From: GW2011-AR15 sp964428335
Lineage (GTDB): Archaea; Nanobdellota; Nanobdellia; Woesearchaeales; GW2011-AR15
Direction of reading: 5' to 3'
Assembly: GCA_964428335.1 (NCBI GenBank)
Contig: CAYRXW010000005.1
Span: 106,827-170,826 of the forward strand
Length of the DNA: 64,000 nucleotides
Shown here: piece by piece, positions 24,810 to 33,467 of the stretch
How positions within the stretch are numbered: position 1 is the first letter of the stretch
Layout of the letters: each line of letters opens with the position of its first letter
Program-made: the position numbers and the translations under genes
The notes under the pieces: generated by a model
Told to the model about the DNA's origin: nothing
What the model saw: only the letters and a program-made list of their open reading frames with translations
Databases searched by the model: none

Positions 24810-26249
24810 GCCTTGAATCTCATCAATGGTAATAAGGTTTAGAATAAATACAAAGCAGGTGAATAGTACTAATCCTAAGAAAAACGCAAAAATATTATTC
24901 AAATAAATTTTTGTTATTGCTGATAACGACAATATAACTAATCCTAGCCCTATGGCTTTTACAACATTTATTAACCCATCCTGCAAAAGTTCTTGCATAA
25001 ATAGCTGGTAAGAAGTCATTAGTGTAGAAAATACTGAGCTTATAAGATATGCTGCTGCTGCTCCAATTAAGCCGTATAACTTTATCAAAATTAAACTGGC
25101 AACAAAATTTACTGTCATAAATCCTATTGAAGCAACCAAAGCCTCGTTCTTCTTTTTATGTCCAAGCAGGATGCTGGAATTAAGCTCATAAACGCTGATG
25201 AAGAAATATGAAAAGACAAATAAGCTTAAGCTTCTGCTTGCCAATGCATACTTGCTGGTAAATAGGAATTCTATTAAGTACCCAGAAAAATGTATGAAGA
25301 AAAGGCCTACAGGAACAAACGCAATTATCAGATATTTATATATGGTAGGAATAAGGTTCTTTGATTTTTTATCATCTCTTGCATTTATTTCAGAAGAAAT
25401 AGGCAGGAGAACAATAGAGATAGGTTTGAACAAAAATTTTATGATATTTGCTGTTGGCATTGCAATGTTTAAGTAAGCAACATTCTCTAAATTTGAAACC
25501 CAAATCATGATAATGCTTGATAATGAATGTGAAAGGTTCTTAAAAGAGGAAGAAAGGAACTGGAAAAGGCTGAAAGAAAACAGCTCTTTTATCTGCTCTT
25601 TATCAATACTGAACCTATGCTTAAATATTCCCGGAACCAAATCAAGGAAGAACCATATTTCTGAAACTGTCGTAAGGAAAAAGGCTGTGAAATAGGCTAA
25701 TGCTATATTTGTTACGGTAACCCCAAAGAAAGTTGTAGCATAGCAGCTTAACATTAGTATGAGCGAGGCTGTAAACTGGAATATGGAAAACAAGTATATT
25801 TTCTTGAACCCAAGGTATGTTGCATTGAACATTGAATCAAAGATTGAGAATGAGTAGCTCAAAAGCAATATGGTAAATAATGTAAATGATCTTTTATCGC
25901 TGATGAGACTTGCTAACAGCTGCTTTGCAAAAATAAGGCATACTAATATTATAAGAGCATATAAGACAATCTGGAAAAAGAAAAGAAATTTTATTGCATT
26001 GTTTATCTTACCTTTTTCATTTTTCACATTATATTCCGGCAGGTATCTAACAACTGTCGAAGCAAGTCCAAAATCCTTGAATGGAATTATTGTTGATATT
26101 ATGCTAAATACCCCAAAAAACAATCCATAGTCATAAACTGTCAGAGATTTTGCCAGAAAGACCCTAAGAAGATAGCCTGAAAGTGCAGTAAGGACTGAGG
26201 ATATAAAAAGTATAAGTGTCTCCCTAAAGATGAATTTCTTATAACTCAT
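24789..26249 (-). CDS. Oligosaccharide flippase, Wzx/MOP family
   Basis: This 486-residue integral membrane protein has 12-14 predicted helices. It begins with FIFRETLILFISSVLTALSGYLLRVFLA and a FGLASTVVRYLPEYN block, both typical of polysaccharide flippases (Polysacc_synt). It would move lipid-linked glycan from the cytoplasmic to the outer face of the membrane. It is the only flippase in the island, so it is the likely exporter for the repeat unit assembled by the surrounding glycosyltransferases. It is divergent from a methyltransferase gene; the 52-base gap contains an ATATATAAAAA box usable in both directions. Confidence 0.9.
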   Translation of the reverse strand: MSYKKFIFRETLILFISSVLTALSGYLLRVFLAKSLTVYDYGLFFGVFSIISTIIPFKDFGLASTVVRYLPEYNVKNEKGKINNAIKFLFFFQIVLYALIILVCLIFAKQLLASLISDKRSFTLFTILLLSYSFSIFDSMFNATYLGFKKIYLFSIFQFTASLILMLSCYATTFFGVTVTNIALAYFTAFFLTTVSEIWFFLDLVPGIFKHRFSIDKEQIKELFSFSLFQFLSSSFKNLSHSLSSIIMIWVSNLENVAYLNIAMPTANIIKFLFKPISIVLLPISSEINARDDKKSKNLIPTIYKYLIIAFVPVGLFFIHFSGYLIEFLFTSKYALASRSLSLFVFSYFFISVYELNSSILLGHKKKNEALVASIGFMTVNFVASLILIKLYGLIGAAAAYLISSVFSTLMTSYQLFMQELLQDGLINVVKAIGLGLVILSLSAITKIYLNNIFAFFLGLVLFTCFVFILNLITIDEIQGLVNKFR

Positions 26250-26301
26250 TAGTTAGTTGAATAGTAACATATATAAAAATCAATCAGTTTAAAAAATTGA
26301 A

Positions 26302-26904
26302 ATGAACAGAGATGACTTTATAATAAAAAGAGTTAAATTTCTCCTTGAAAAGGAAAAAAAAGGAACACTTTTAGATATTGGACCTGGGAAAGGAAGGCTT
26401 ACTGATGAATTAAATAACCTAGGATTTAAGATAGAATTATGTGATTATGATATAAATATTATTAAAAAGCTGTCAAGATATAAAGGAAAAACATGTGACT
26501 TGAATAAGGAAAAACTCCCTTATTCTGATAATTCTTTTGATTTTATAAACTGCACAGAAGTATTAGAACATATTGAAAATCCTTGGCATGTTGTTAGGGA
26601 GATTGGAAGAGTCTTAAAAAAAAAGGGGATAGTTATATTTTCAACACCGCATGTAGATTCAATAATTCAAAAAGCAAAGTACTTGTTTACGGATAACTTA
26701 TTTAGCTTCCCAAAGTCCCCTATTTTAGGAGGGCATATAACACCGGTACATGATTTTGTTTTGGAAAATATTCTTAGAAGAAATGGTTTTGAAGTAACTA
26801 CTAAAACATATAACCTTGGCTGGATACCACTTATAAGACTTAAACTGAAACCTTCAAAAACTTTTGGAGATACTTTAATTATCAAAGCAAGGAAAATAAA
26901 TTAA
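26302..26904 (+). CDS. Class I SAM-dependent methyltransferase
   Basis: This 200-residue Rossmann methyltransferase has motif I LLDIGPGKGRLTDEL, LPYSDNSFDFINCTEVLEHIENP and LKKKGIVIFSTPH. The carboxyl half resembles small-molecule or sugar O-methyltransferases. It is convergent with and overlaps by four bases the nucleotidyltransferase of the phosphoramidate-like operon, so it may act in that pathway (MeOPN needs an O-methyltransferase) or methylate a sugar. The substrate cannot be read from the sequence. Confidence 0.85.
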   Translation: MNRDDFIIKRVKFLLEKEKKGTLLDIGPGKGRLTDELNNLGFKIELCDYDINIIKKLSRYKGKTCDLNKEKLPYSDNSFDFINCTEVLEHIENPWHVVREIGRVLKKKGIVIFSTPHVDSIIQKAKYLFTDNLFSFPKSPILGGHITPVHDFVLENILRRNGFEVTTKTYNLGWIPLIRLKLKPSKTFGDTLIIKARKIN

Positions 26905-27686
26905 CTGAATGAAAAAAACCTGTCTAATTTTTTTTCCTTTAGCCAAGTATTATATCTTTCATAATCTTTAACTGAATCGAATTCCAGCCATCCCTTTTCT
27001 ATTTTTATTGGCATTACATCATATCCTTCATTTATTATAGATTGTAACATGCAGGTCATATATGCTTTTTTAAATGATTTTGACCTTAGCCAGGGTGTTT
27101 CCTTATCAAAATAAAGCTGTTTATTTTTTTTGTAAACTTTTTTTAGTATCTCACACCCTTTTCCTGAAAACTTTAGAATTCCGACATATCTATATTTGGC
27201 TTTTTCGATATTGCAGCCTGTTTCACCCAGTTCAATAATTTTCCCATTCTTTATAACCATGCTTTCAGTGTCTTCATTTAAGTTATCATGTCTTTCCTTC
27301 CAATATTCTAGATAGCCTGAATCCACAGTAACACCTATCTCATATTTTGATTCAATGACTTTTTTTATAAGTCCTAATTCATAAATGATGTCTGAATATA
27401 GAATAAGTGTATCACTATCCAATTCCTTTTCTGCTGCAAATAAGGTATCAACCATATTTGTTACATCATAATCTTCATTAACGTAATATTTTACATTTGG
27501 AACTGCTATTTTTTCCGGCTTATATCCTTTGATAATTACAATATCAGAAATACCTGTTTTTTTTAATGTCTCGACCTGCCATTCAATTAAAGGTTTCCCA
27601 TTAAAATTAAGCATGCATTTTGGAATTTCTTTTGTATAATTTCCTAACCTTGTTCCAAGGCCTGCTGCTAGAATTATTGCTTTCAT
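26901..27686 (-). CDS. Nucleotidyltransferase, candidate CTP:phosphoglutamine cytidylyltransferase
   Basis: This 261-residue NTP_transferase protein has LAAGLGTRLGNYTKEIPKCM (glycine-rich NTP loop with G-x-G-T-R and PK), ILYSDIIYE for metal binding and EKGWLEFDSVKDYERY, common to LicC-type phosphocholine or sugar-phosphate cytidylyltransferases. The order of genes (glutamine-kinase-like, class I amidotransferase, this gene) mirrors Campylobacter Cj1418-Cj1417-Cj1416, in which Cj1416 makes CDP-glutamine. I start at the ATG at 27686, two bases after the upstream stop; an ATG at 27698 is possible. Without context it could be any sugar- or choline-phosphate nucleotidyltransferase. Confidence 0.8.
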   Translation of the reverse strand: MKAIILAAGLGTRLGNYTKEIPKCMLNFNGKPLIEWQVETLKKTGISDIVIIKGYKPEKIAVPNVKYYVNEDYDVTNMVDTLFAAEKELDSDTLILYSDIIYELGLIKKVIESKYEIGVTVDSGYLEYWKERHDNLNEDTESMVIKNGKIIELGETGCNIEKAKYRYVGILKFSGKGCEILKKVYKKNKQLYFDKETPWLRSKSFKKAYMTCMLQSIINEGYDVMPIKIEKGWLEFDSVKDYERYNTWLKEKKLDRFFSFS

Positions 27687-27688
27687 TC

Positions 27689-28336
27689 TCAATTCCATTT
27701 CCTAAATAAAAAATCTGAAACTAATTTATTATTAATATTATCATCTGGACTTTTTCTTTCAGGATGCCATTCTATGCCTGCAATTGGCAGAACCTTGTGC
27801 CTTATGCCTTCAATTATCTTTCCGGATTTAGCAAATGAGACTAACTCCTTTGAAAGTGATTTCTCTGTTATGCATCTTAAATGGTACGAATTAACTTTTG
27901 TTTTCCCATAGCCTTCAATTATAACATCATGGTTTTTTCCTGGCTGATGTGAATCAGAGATTTTTTTTGTATCTTCAAGTTTTCCATTGAAATATACATT
28001 AATAAACTGCATTCCCCTGCATATACCAAAAACCGGGATTTTATTTTTAATTGCGAAATCAAGAAGCCTTGATTCGGTTGCGTCCCTTTCCTTACTTGAT
28101 GAGTCACTTTTATCTTTGCTTCCATAAATTCCCGGAGTTATGTCGTTTCCTCCAGTAAGTATTATTCTCTCAACATTTAATTTTAAAAAATAATTAGTTA
28201 AATTATTTGGATTATTAGGAATAGGTATCAATGCAAAGCCAAAACTGCTAAAATATTCAATATAGGTTTTTTCCAGACTATCTATATCTACACCATATTT
28301 GTTTTTATCCCTTCTTTGTGAAATTAGTGCTATCAT
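27689..28336 (-). CDS. Class I glutamine amidotransferase-like hydrolase (peptidase C26 family)
   Basis: This 215-residue hydrolase has TGGNDITPGIYG, the nucleophile elbow FGICRGMQFIN (Cys near residue 103), NSYHLRCI and the His-Glu block IEWHPE. It belongs with gamma-glutamyl hydrolases such as PuuD. In Campylobacter, Cj1417 of this family cleaves gamma-glutamyl-CDP-amidate to cytidine diphosphoramidate and glutamate, and the same gene order is seen here. It overlaps the preceding large gene by four bases (ATGA). Its role in phosphoramidate formation is inferred from synteny; PuuD-type putrescine degradation is less likely because no other Puu genes are near. Confidence 0.82.
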   Translation of the reverse strand: MIALISQRRDKNKYGVDIDSLEKTYIEYFSSFGFALIPIPNNPNNLTNYFLKLNVERIILTGGNDITPGIYGSKDKSDSSSKERDATESRLLDFAIKNKIPVFGICRGMQFINVYFNGKLEDTKKISDSHQPGKNHDVIIEGYGKTKVNSYHLRCITEKSLSKELVSFAKSGKIIEGIRHKVLPIAGIEWHPERKSPDDNINNKLVSDFLFRKWN

Positions 28337-31272
28337 TTTATTATTCTTCCATATTCACAGTCCAAGGTTATAAAATCATTTTCATTCAAATGGTCAAAAA
28401 AGTAGCCTGCTCCAATAGCTGCAGGTATTCCAAATTCTGCACTCCTAATCGACATATGCGAAGCAACACCACCATATTTTGTAACTAACCCTTTTATTTT
28501 TCTTGTGAATATCCAGTCATATCCTGGGTCTCCGCTCTCAATTAACACAATTTTATCATCAATTTCAGGAATGACTTCCTTATCATTTAATTTTATTACT
28601 AATCCCTGAACCTTCTTATTAGTTATGTAATTTGGCCTTGGCTTATAAGGTGTAATAATCTCAAAATCCTGCTCCCTTGTTATTATCGGAGGAAGAACTA
28701 AAAGAGAACTTTCAAGCCGTTTTTGGGAATTTTTTTCAATTCTTTCTTTCCAAATCTGTAAAAGCTCTTCTTTTTGCTTTTCAATGAAAATATCCTTAAG
28801 TTCAAGGAGAGAAAGCTCTTTTCTTGTAAATCCCATATTTTCCCCCACATTTGCTATTATTTCCAAAGCATCGCTAAGGTTCTTTGTAAACTCAAACTTT
28901 GAAAACTCTCTTGCTTCAATAGCTTTTCTTGAGAACTCAAACAAATCATAGGCGCTAAATTCCAATCCCTCTTGTAATAATGCGTCTGTTATTTTTTTAG
29001 CTGTTTTTTCACTTAGCCTAAAACTATATTTTTTATCTGATACTGACGAGAAATTCATTGATTTTAATAGGTCTGGGTTAGAGTCATACCTAAGGCTTGT
29101 AATATCATAGGTTCCTGGCCTCAAATGGCAATATTTTTTTATGAACTCGTCTTTTGATACTTCTCCGCTGCAGAATTTCTTGAAATCAACATTTATTTCT
29201 GTTGCTACTGTACTTATGGAATTCATGAAATCATGATATTCCTGCTTTGTAAGTATATTTTTTATAACCATGCTTTTTAGCATTATTTTTCCTATGAATG
29301 CCAGCCTTGCTAACCTTGAAAACTGCACAGTTCCAAGCTTTCGCGCGTCATCCAAGAGGAATTTTGCTTTTTTTAAGTGCTGGGAAAATGATGTTTCCAG
29401 GGGCAGGTTTTCTACTATTCTTTTTCTATTTTTATCAAGTGTTTCCAGGTCATTAAGATCATTTTTTATTGTTTTTTTTGAATTTGTTATAAGATTATTA
29501 GTTAATTCAATCAATGAAGTCTTAATTGCTTGAATTTCTAAGCTGCTGAATCCCTCATTTATTAATTCGTCTTTTCTGTTATCAAAATTCATATCATAAC
29601 ATGTAAAAAGTATTTCAAATTCAACTTTGTCCTGCATATCGTGATTTTTATCAAGTTTTTTTAAGTAAAATGAAACTAATTTGTCTCTTAATTTTCTTGG
29701 CACTTTTGCAGGAATAAATGAGTTAAATGTGTTTCTAACATCCACATAAGGCTTGCTTCCAAACAAAATAACCAATTTTGCCGGACTTACATTATTATAT
29801 CCCTGGCTTGTTCTTGCCTCATGCCATGCGCTGCCTGTTATAAGGTAATCGTACAATGAATAATCCAATATATTTGGCTTGTCACCTATTATCTCTGCAG
29901 GATTCCAGTCTGGCATATCTGCAAAGATATTTGCTTTGCCAGATAAATGCTCTTTTTCTATGCTAAGCTTTTTATGCTCCTGTTTTATGCTTTTTACAAG
30001 ATTAAAGAATGTCTTGTCGTTTGTATCTGATTTTAGGCTTAATGTAAGAGGCCTTACCTGAAAGATTATGACTTCATTATTGGAATTTATCCCAAATTCT
30101 ATGTCCAAACCTATACCTGGAACTATTTTTTCTATTTCATATACTGATTCCATTAGATTTCTTAGTTTCTCGTTTGGATTTGCTGTTCTTAGAATATAGG
30201 TTGTCTTTGTTTCTATTCCATGTGTTACCGTATCTGTTGCTCCTGTTTTATCATCATAGTTAATTACATAATATGGCGCATTTCTAAGCGTTCTTGTAAA
30301 TACTACCCCGCTCATCACAATATTTTTACTATAGTTTTGCACAAGAACCTGATTTGATGAACTAATCGAATTTTTTTTCTTATATGAACTAAATACTCTA
30401 TTTACTGCACTTGTTATATTTTCTTTATTTGGCTTAATATTTAAAACACTTTCAAAATGCCCTGCTTTTGAATCCTCAATTGAATCTTCTGAAATTGCTG
30501 AACTTCTGACTACCAATTCCTGAGTTTGAAATTTTTTTTGGATATCTTCAATAACCTTATCTTTATTATTTGCCCAGTCTATTGATGTCAATATAAATAT
30601 ATCTTCAATTTTTGATTTGGTTAGAATCGGCTTTAATGCCATAAGGGTGTTTGCTTTTGTTGATATTATTTTCCTATTTAAAACTCTTAATACTTTCCCT
30701 CTATTTTTTATTATATCTGAAAAATCTATTATATCCTTAAAATTGTTCCTGTTTTCAATTAATTTATCAATAATTTTAAAGCCAGAAAGCCTGCTATAAT
30801 AAGGGTGCCTAATTACTTTTCCGCCTATTTCACTTAAATATTTTTCAGCCGGTATTTCTTTCCAGTCAGATCCATAAATCAAGTGAATTTCTGCATCTTT
30901 ATACTCCGCATGAATTTTCTTTAAATTTGATGTCGGATCTATATTTGTCTGGATTAATACCCTATCAACCGGCCTTAGCTCAGAAATTACTGCTTTTCTT
31001 TCTTTTAGATTTGCTATAGGCCTAACTCTTATTTCTTCAGCTGCTTCATCTGTTAAAACTCCGCAGACAAGGTAATCTGAAATTGATTTTGCAAAATTTA
31101 TGGCATGAAGATGACCATAATGAAATAAATCCCCAACAATTGGAAGATATGCTATTCTTTTAAGGCTTGTTTTTTTTATTTCTACTATATCCCCCTCTTT
31201 AATTTCAGAAGAAGAAGGGATTGTAACGCAAAGTTGATTATTGCTCTTATTTTTCCAAACTATTTTTTTCAT
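28333..31272 (-). CDS. Four-part protein: AbrB-like domain + cytidylyltransferase + PEP-synthase-like ATP-grasp and swivelling domain (glutamine-kinase-like)
   Basis: This 979-residue protein has distinct parts. Residues 1-35 resemble a SpoVT-AbrB DNA-binding hairpin (NNQLCVTIPSSSEIKEGDIVEI pattern: VTIP then KEGD). Residues about 38-180 are a cytidylyltransferase with LPIVGDLFHYGHLHAI (HxGH at 51-54). From about 195 on it matches PEP synthase: VVRSSAISEDS near 255, VLVQNYSKNIVMSGVVFTRT, IIFQVRPLT, and the phospho-His swivel YGGVASHMSIRSAEFG with His939. Without the first 190 residues the length (about 790) fits Campylobacter Cj1418, L-glutamine kinase. It leads an operon with the C26 hydrolase and nucleotidyltransferase. 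The ATG at 31272 is chosen by the TATA box at 31296-31307. Confidence 0.83.
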   Translation of the reverse strand: MKKIVWKNKSNNQLCVTIPSSSEIKEGDIVEIKKTSLKRIAYLPIVGDLFHYGHLHAINFAKSISDYLVCGVLTDEAAEEIRVRPIANLKERKAVISELRPVDRVLIQTNIDPTSNLKKIHAEYKDAEIHLIYGSDWKEIPAEKYLSEIGGKVIRHPYYSRLSGFKIIDKLIENRNNFKDIIDFSDIIKNRGKVLRVLNRKIISTKANTLMALKPILTKSKIEDIFILTSIDWANNKDKVIEDIQKKFQTQELVVRSSAISEDSIEDSKAGHFESVLNIKPNKENITSAVNRVFSSYKKKNSISSSNQVLVQNYSKNIVMSGVVFTRTLRNAPYYVINYDDKTGATDTVTHGIETKTTYILRTANPNEKLRNLMESVYEIEKIVPGIGLDIEFGINSNNEVIIFQVRPLTLSLKSDTNDKTFFNLVKSIKQEHKKLSIEKEHLSGKANIFADMPDWNPAEIIGDKPNILDYSLYDYLITGSAWHEARTSQGYNNVSPAKLVILFGSKPYVDVRNTFNSFIPAKVPRKLRDKLVSFYLKKLDKNHDMQDKVEFEILFTCYDMNFDNRKDELINEGFSSLEIQAIKTSLIELTNNLITNSKKTIKNDLNDLETLDKNRKRIVENLPLETSFSQHLKKAKFLLDDARKLGTVQFSRLARLAFIGKIMLKSMVIKNILTKQEYHDFMNSISTVATEINVDFKKFCSGEVSKDEFIKKYCHLRPGTYDITSLRYDSNPDLLKSMNFSSVSDKKYSFRLSEKTAKKITDALLQEGLEFSAYDLFEFSRKAIEAREFSKFEFTKNLSDALEIIANVGENMGFTRKELSLLELKDIFIEKQKEELLQIWKERIEKNSQKRLESSLLVLPPIITREQDFEIITPYKPRPNYITNKKVQGLVIKLNDKEVIPEIDDKIVLIESGDPGYDWIFTRKIKGLVTKYGGVASHMSIRSAEFGIPAAIGAGYFFDHLNENDFITLDCEYGRIIK

Positions 31273-31279
31273 AAATTCA

Positions 31280-31294
31280 ACTAGTAACACTAGT
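31280..31294. promoter_or_regulatory. Candidate operator: palindrome ACTAGT-AAC-ACTAGT
   Basis: Two ACTAGT hexamers, each self-complementary, are separated by three bases and lie exactly between the minus-strand TATA box (31296-31307) and the ATG at 31272. A protein bound here would block initiation. The encoded product itself carries an AbrB-like domain at its N-terminus, so autoregulation is a reasonable hypothesis. Confidence 0.5.
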
Positions 31295-31295
31295 A

Positions 31296-31307
31296 GTTTA
31301 TAAAAGT
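31296..31307 (-). promoter_or_regulatory. TATA box of the glutamine-kinase-like operon
   Basis: On the minus strand the sequence reads AACTTTTATAAA, about 28 bases before the ATG at 31272. It lies in the 127-base divergent region shared with the plus-strand operon starting at 31400. Confidence 0.5.
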
Positions 31308-31367
31308 TATGAAATTTAAAACTTTTTAAAGAGGAGAAAATTTAATTAGAATGCTTTTCCTTGCAAA

Positions 31368-31378
31368 CATATTTAAAC
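31368..31378 (+). promoter_or_regulatory. TATA box of the three-gene operon at 31400
   Basis: CATATTTAAAC is centred about 27 bases before the ATG at 31400, again the leaderless spacing. It supports that start over the upstream frame beginning at 31361. Confidence 0.5.
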
Positions 31379-31399
31379 ATTCCTTGGTTTTTAATCATT

Positions 31400-32017
31400 A
31401 TGGAATATCCATATGTTTCTCCTAATTACCTTAAAAACCCACCTACCTACCAGTTCTCAAAATTTGGCGGAAATGATTTCCTTAAAGAATACAAAAAAAG
31501 CAGGAAATACGCTATAGACAAGTTAAGCAAGCTAGTAAAAAAACCATATTTGGATTTTGATGATTATCTAAGCAAACTAAACGGCATTAAGTTTGATTAT
31601 TCAATAACCCTTAGGAATAGCAGTGAGTCAACAAAAGAAATTATGCAAGCTATTTTATTAATGCAAAGATATGGAAATGATAGGAAAAAAGCTTATGAGT
31701 TATTGAGCAAATTTATAAAAAAATTTGAGGTTTTCAAAAAGATATATACAAGATATAATCTAAACGACATGAAAAAAGATAGTGAAGACTTTTCAAATAT
31801 TTCAAACTATGTGCTTCTTTCCCTTAATCTTATTTTATATTATAAAAAAGAGAATAACCTAAAATTCTTAAATGCCTGCTTAAAACTTAATGATCTTTCA
31901 ATTTCTTCTTTTGATAATTTAATTGAAGAAGATGAAAAAAAAGAGATGCTTCTTTCTATCAATGAAGAAGTGAAAATTATCCAGCATCTTTTTACAAAAA
32001 ATGGTGTTTTAATATGA
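31400..32017 (+). CDS. Unknown helical protein in the phosphoramidate-like island
   Basis: This 205-residue protein starts MEYPYVSPNYLKNPPTYQF. It is predicted to be mostly alpha-helical and charged (KEYKKSRKYAIDKLSKLVKK, then several Lys/Glu helices), with no membrane segment, signal peptide or metal motif. I recognise no family. It is the first gene of a three-gene operon (overlaps of four bases with the next), transcribed divergently from the glutamine-kinase-like operon, so its function is probably linked to that pathway. The start is fixed by the TATA box; codons 31361-31399 are unlikely to be translated. Confidence 0.75.
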   Translation: MEYPYVSPNYLKNPPTYQFSKFGGNDFLKEYKKSRKYAIDKLSKLVKKPYLDFDDYLSKLNGIKFDYSITLRNSSESTKEIMQAILLMQRYGNDRKKAYELLSKFIKKFEVFKKIYTRYNLNDMKKDSEDFSNISNYVLLSLNLILYYKKENNLKFLNACLKLNDLSISSFDNLIEEDEKKEMLLSINEEVKIIQHLFTKNGVLI

Positions 32018-32712
32018 TATTGGATGATATTGGGATAATCCTTCTTGAGAACCCCAGGTCAAGAGCATATATCCAGGCACTTTTTAATAGCAATATCTTG
32101 CCTTCTTTTGCAATCATATTAAACAAAACAAAAATGACCAATTGTGATTTAAAATATAATAAGGAAAAATATTTTGATATAAATCTTGAATGTGAAAAAA
32201 CAATTAAGAAAGCAAAAATACCTTTTCTAATCCTTGATTCTGACAGTTGCAATGATGATATTGTATTAGAATCTTTAAAGAAAAGAAAAGAAAAAAATTT
32301 TATATATTCTGGTGGAGGGATATTAGGAAAAGATATACTTGGAATAAAGAAAAAATTCATACATGTCCACCCAGGAATCGTTCCTTTTTATAAAGGAAGC
32401 ACTTGCTTTTATTACAGCATTATCAATGAGGGATATATAGGGGCAACCTCGTTTTTCATGGAAGAGAATCTTGATACAGGAGATATTATTTTTCAAAAAA
32501 AATTTAATTTGCAGGATGACGAAATTGATCCAGATTACATTCTTGAGCCTTACTTAAGATCACTCGTTTTGGTTGAATCATTAAGCAACTATGCAAAAAA
32601 TAAAAAGTTTAAAACAAAGAAACAAGACAAGGACTCTGGAGAAACATATTTTATTATACATCCTGTCCTTAAGCATCTTGCATTATTAAAGATAAAAGGA
32701 GAGAAAAAATGA
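32014..32712 (+). CDS. Formyltransferase-fold protein (PF00551-like)
   Basis: This 232-residue protein contains FIHVHPGIVPFYKGSTCFYYS, the active-site loop of the formyl-transferase family, and EENLDTGDIIFQ with the catalytic Asp. The usual Asn two residues before the catalytic His is His here (H-V-H), a change that may alter chemistry. It lacks the OB-like C-terminal domain of methionyl-tRNA formyltransferase. It overlaps both neighbours as ATGA, so the three genes form one operon beside the phosphoramidate-like set. It may formylate an amino sugar or an intermediate; a new acyl or carbamoyl transfer is also possible. Confidence 0.75.
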   Translation: MILDDIGIILLENPRSRAYIQALFNSNILPSFAIILNKTKMTNCDLKYNKEKYFDINLECEKTIKKAKIPFLILDSDSCNDDIVLESLKKRKEKNFIYSGGGILGKDILGIKKKFIHVHPGIVPFYKGSTCFYYSIINEGYIGATSFFMEENLDTGDIIFQKKFNLQDDEIDPDYILEPYLRSLVLVESLSNYAKNKKFKTKKQDKDSGETYFIIHPVLKHLALLKIKGEKK

Positions 32713-33467
32713 CTGACACATCTTATCTAGAATTTGGATCCGAGGCAAAAGACTCGAAAAAAATATATGATAAAAGACACGGGCAGGAAGCCTATGAATT
32801 CTTTATGGCTGCAAGATACTTAAAGGATATTATCGGATACAGAACAAACGATTTAACAAAGATTCATCATAAGGAAGACTTGTCCGATAACCAAAAAAAA
32901 TATGCTGCCTTAAAAACATGTTTTAGGGAAGGAAATGAGCTTAAGTATTATGAGATTGGTTCTTCTTTAATGGGTGTTATAGATTCCCTGAACTATCTAA
33001 ATAGAATACATAAAGAACTGAAAGTAAAAGACATTTTGTTTATTGGTATTGATAACTCTGACATGATGAATAAATCTGCCAAATATTTGCATGAGCATTA
33101 TAAATTAGCTCTTTTTTCAGATATTGCCTTACTTGAGTGCGATTTATTTTTTGCAAAAGGTGTTTCTCTTTTATATGCTATTGATAATGAAGACTTATTT
33201 TGCAGTGTTTTAAACAGGGCAAAAATTGCAATTTTTGATTATACTTTTTCAAATGATAAAAAAATAATTGAAAGAATAGGCACAGGAAAAGAAGTTTGTT
33301 TTTTAAGCCTAAAAGAATGCAAAAAAAAGCTAAATAAAGAGTTAATCTTAAATCCATCAACTAGAATTTCAGAAAGAAAAAATGATAGAGAAACCTTTGA
33401 ATGTATCTATGGCGAAAAAGAGGCAATTAAAGAATATTTAAAAAACCTGAAAAGATACCTAAGATAA
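32709..33467 (+). CDS. Putative methyltransferase-like protein, unassigned
   Basis: This 252-residue protein has a Rossmann-like middle: KYYEIGSSLMGVIDSLNYL could be a modified motif I, and KDILFIGIDNSDMMNKSAKYLHEHY resembles the motif II acidic strand plus helix of SAM methyltransferases. The classic GxGxG is not present, so SAM binding is unproven. The N-terminus (residues 1-85) is helical and charged. It is the last gene of the 31400 operon, with an ATGA overlap. If this is the phosphoramidate pathway, an O-methyltransferase would be expected, and this gene or the one at 26302 could fill that place. Confidence 0.55.
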   Translation: MTDTSYLEFGSEAKDSKKIYDKRHGQEAYEFFMAARYLKDIIGYRTNDLTKIHHKEDLSDNQKKYAALKTCFREGNELKYYEIGSSLMGVIDSLNYLNRIHKELKVKDILFIGIDNSDMMNKSAKYLHEHYKLALFSDIALLECDLFFAKGVSLLYAIDNEDLFCSVLNRAKIAIFDYTFSNDKKIIERIGTGKEVCFLSLKECKKKLNKELILNPSTRISERKNDRETFECIYGEKEAIKEYLKNLKRYLR

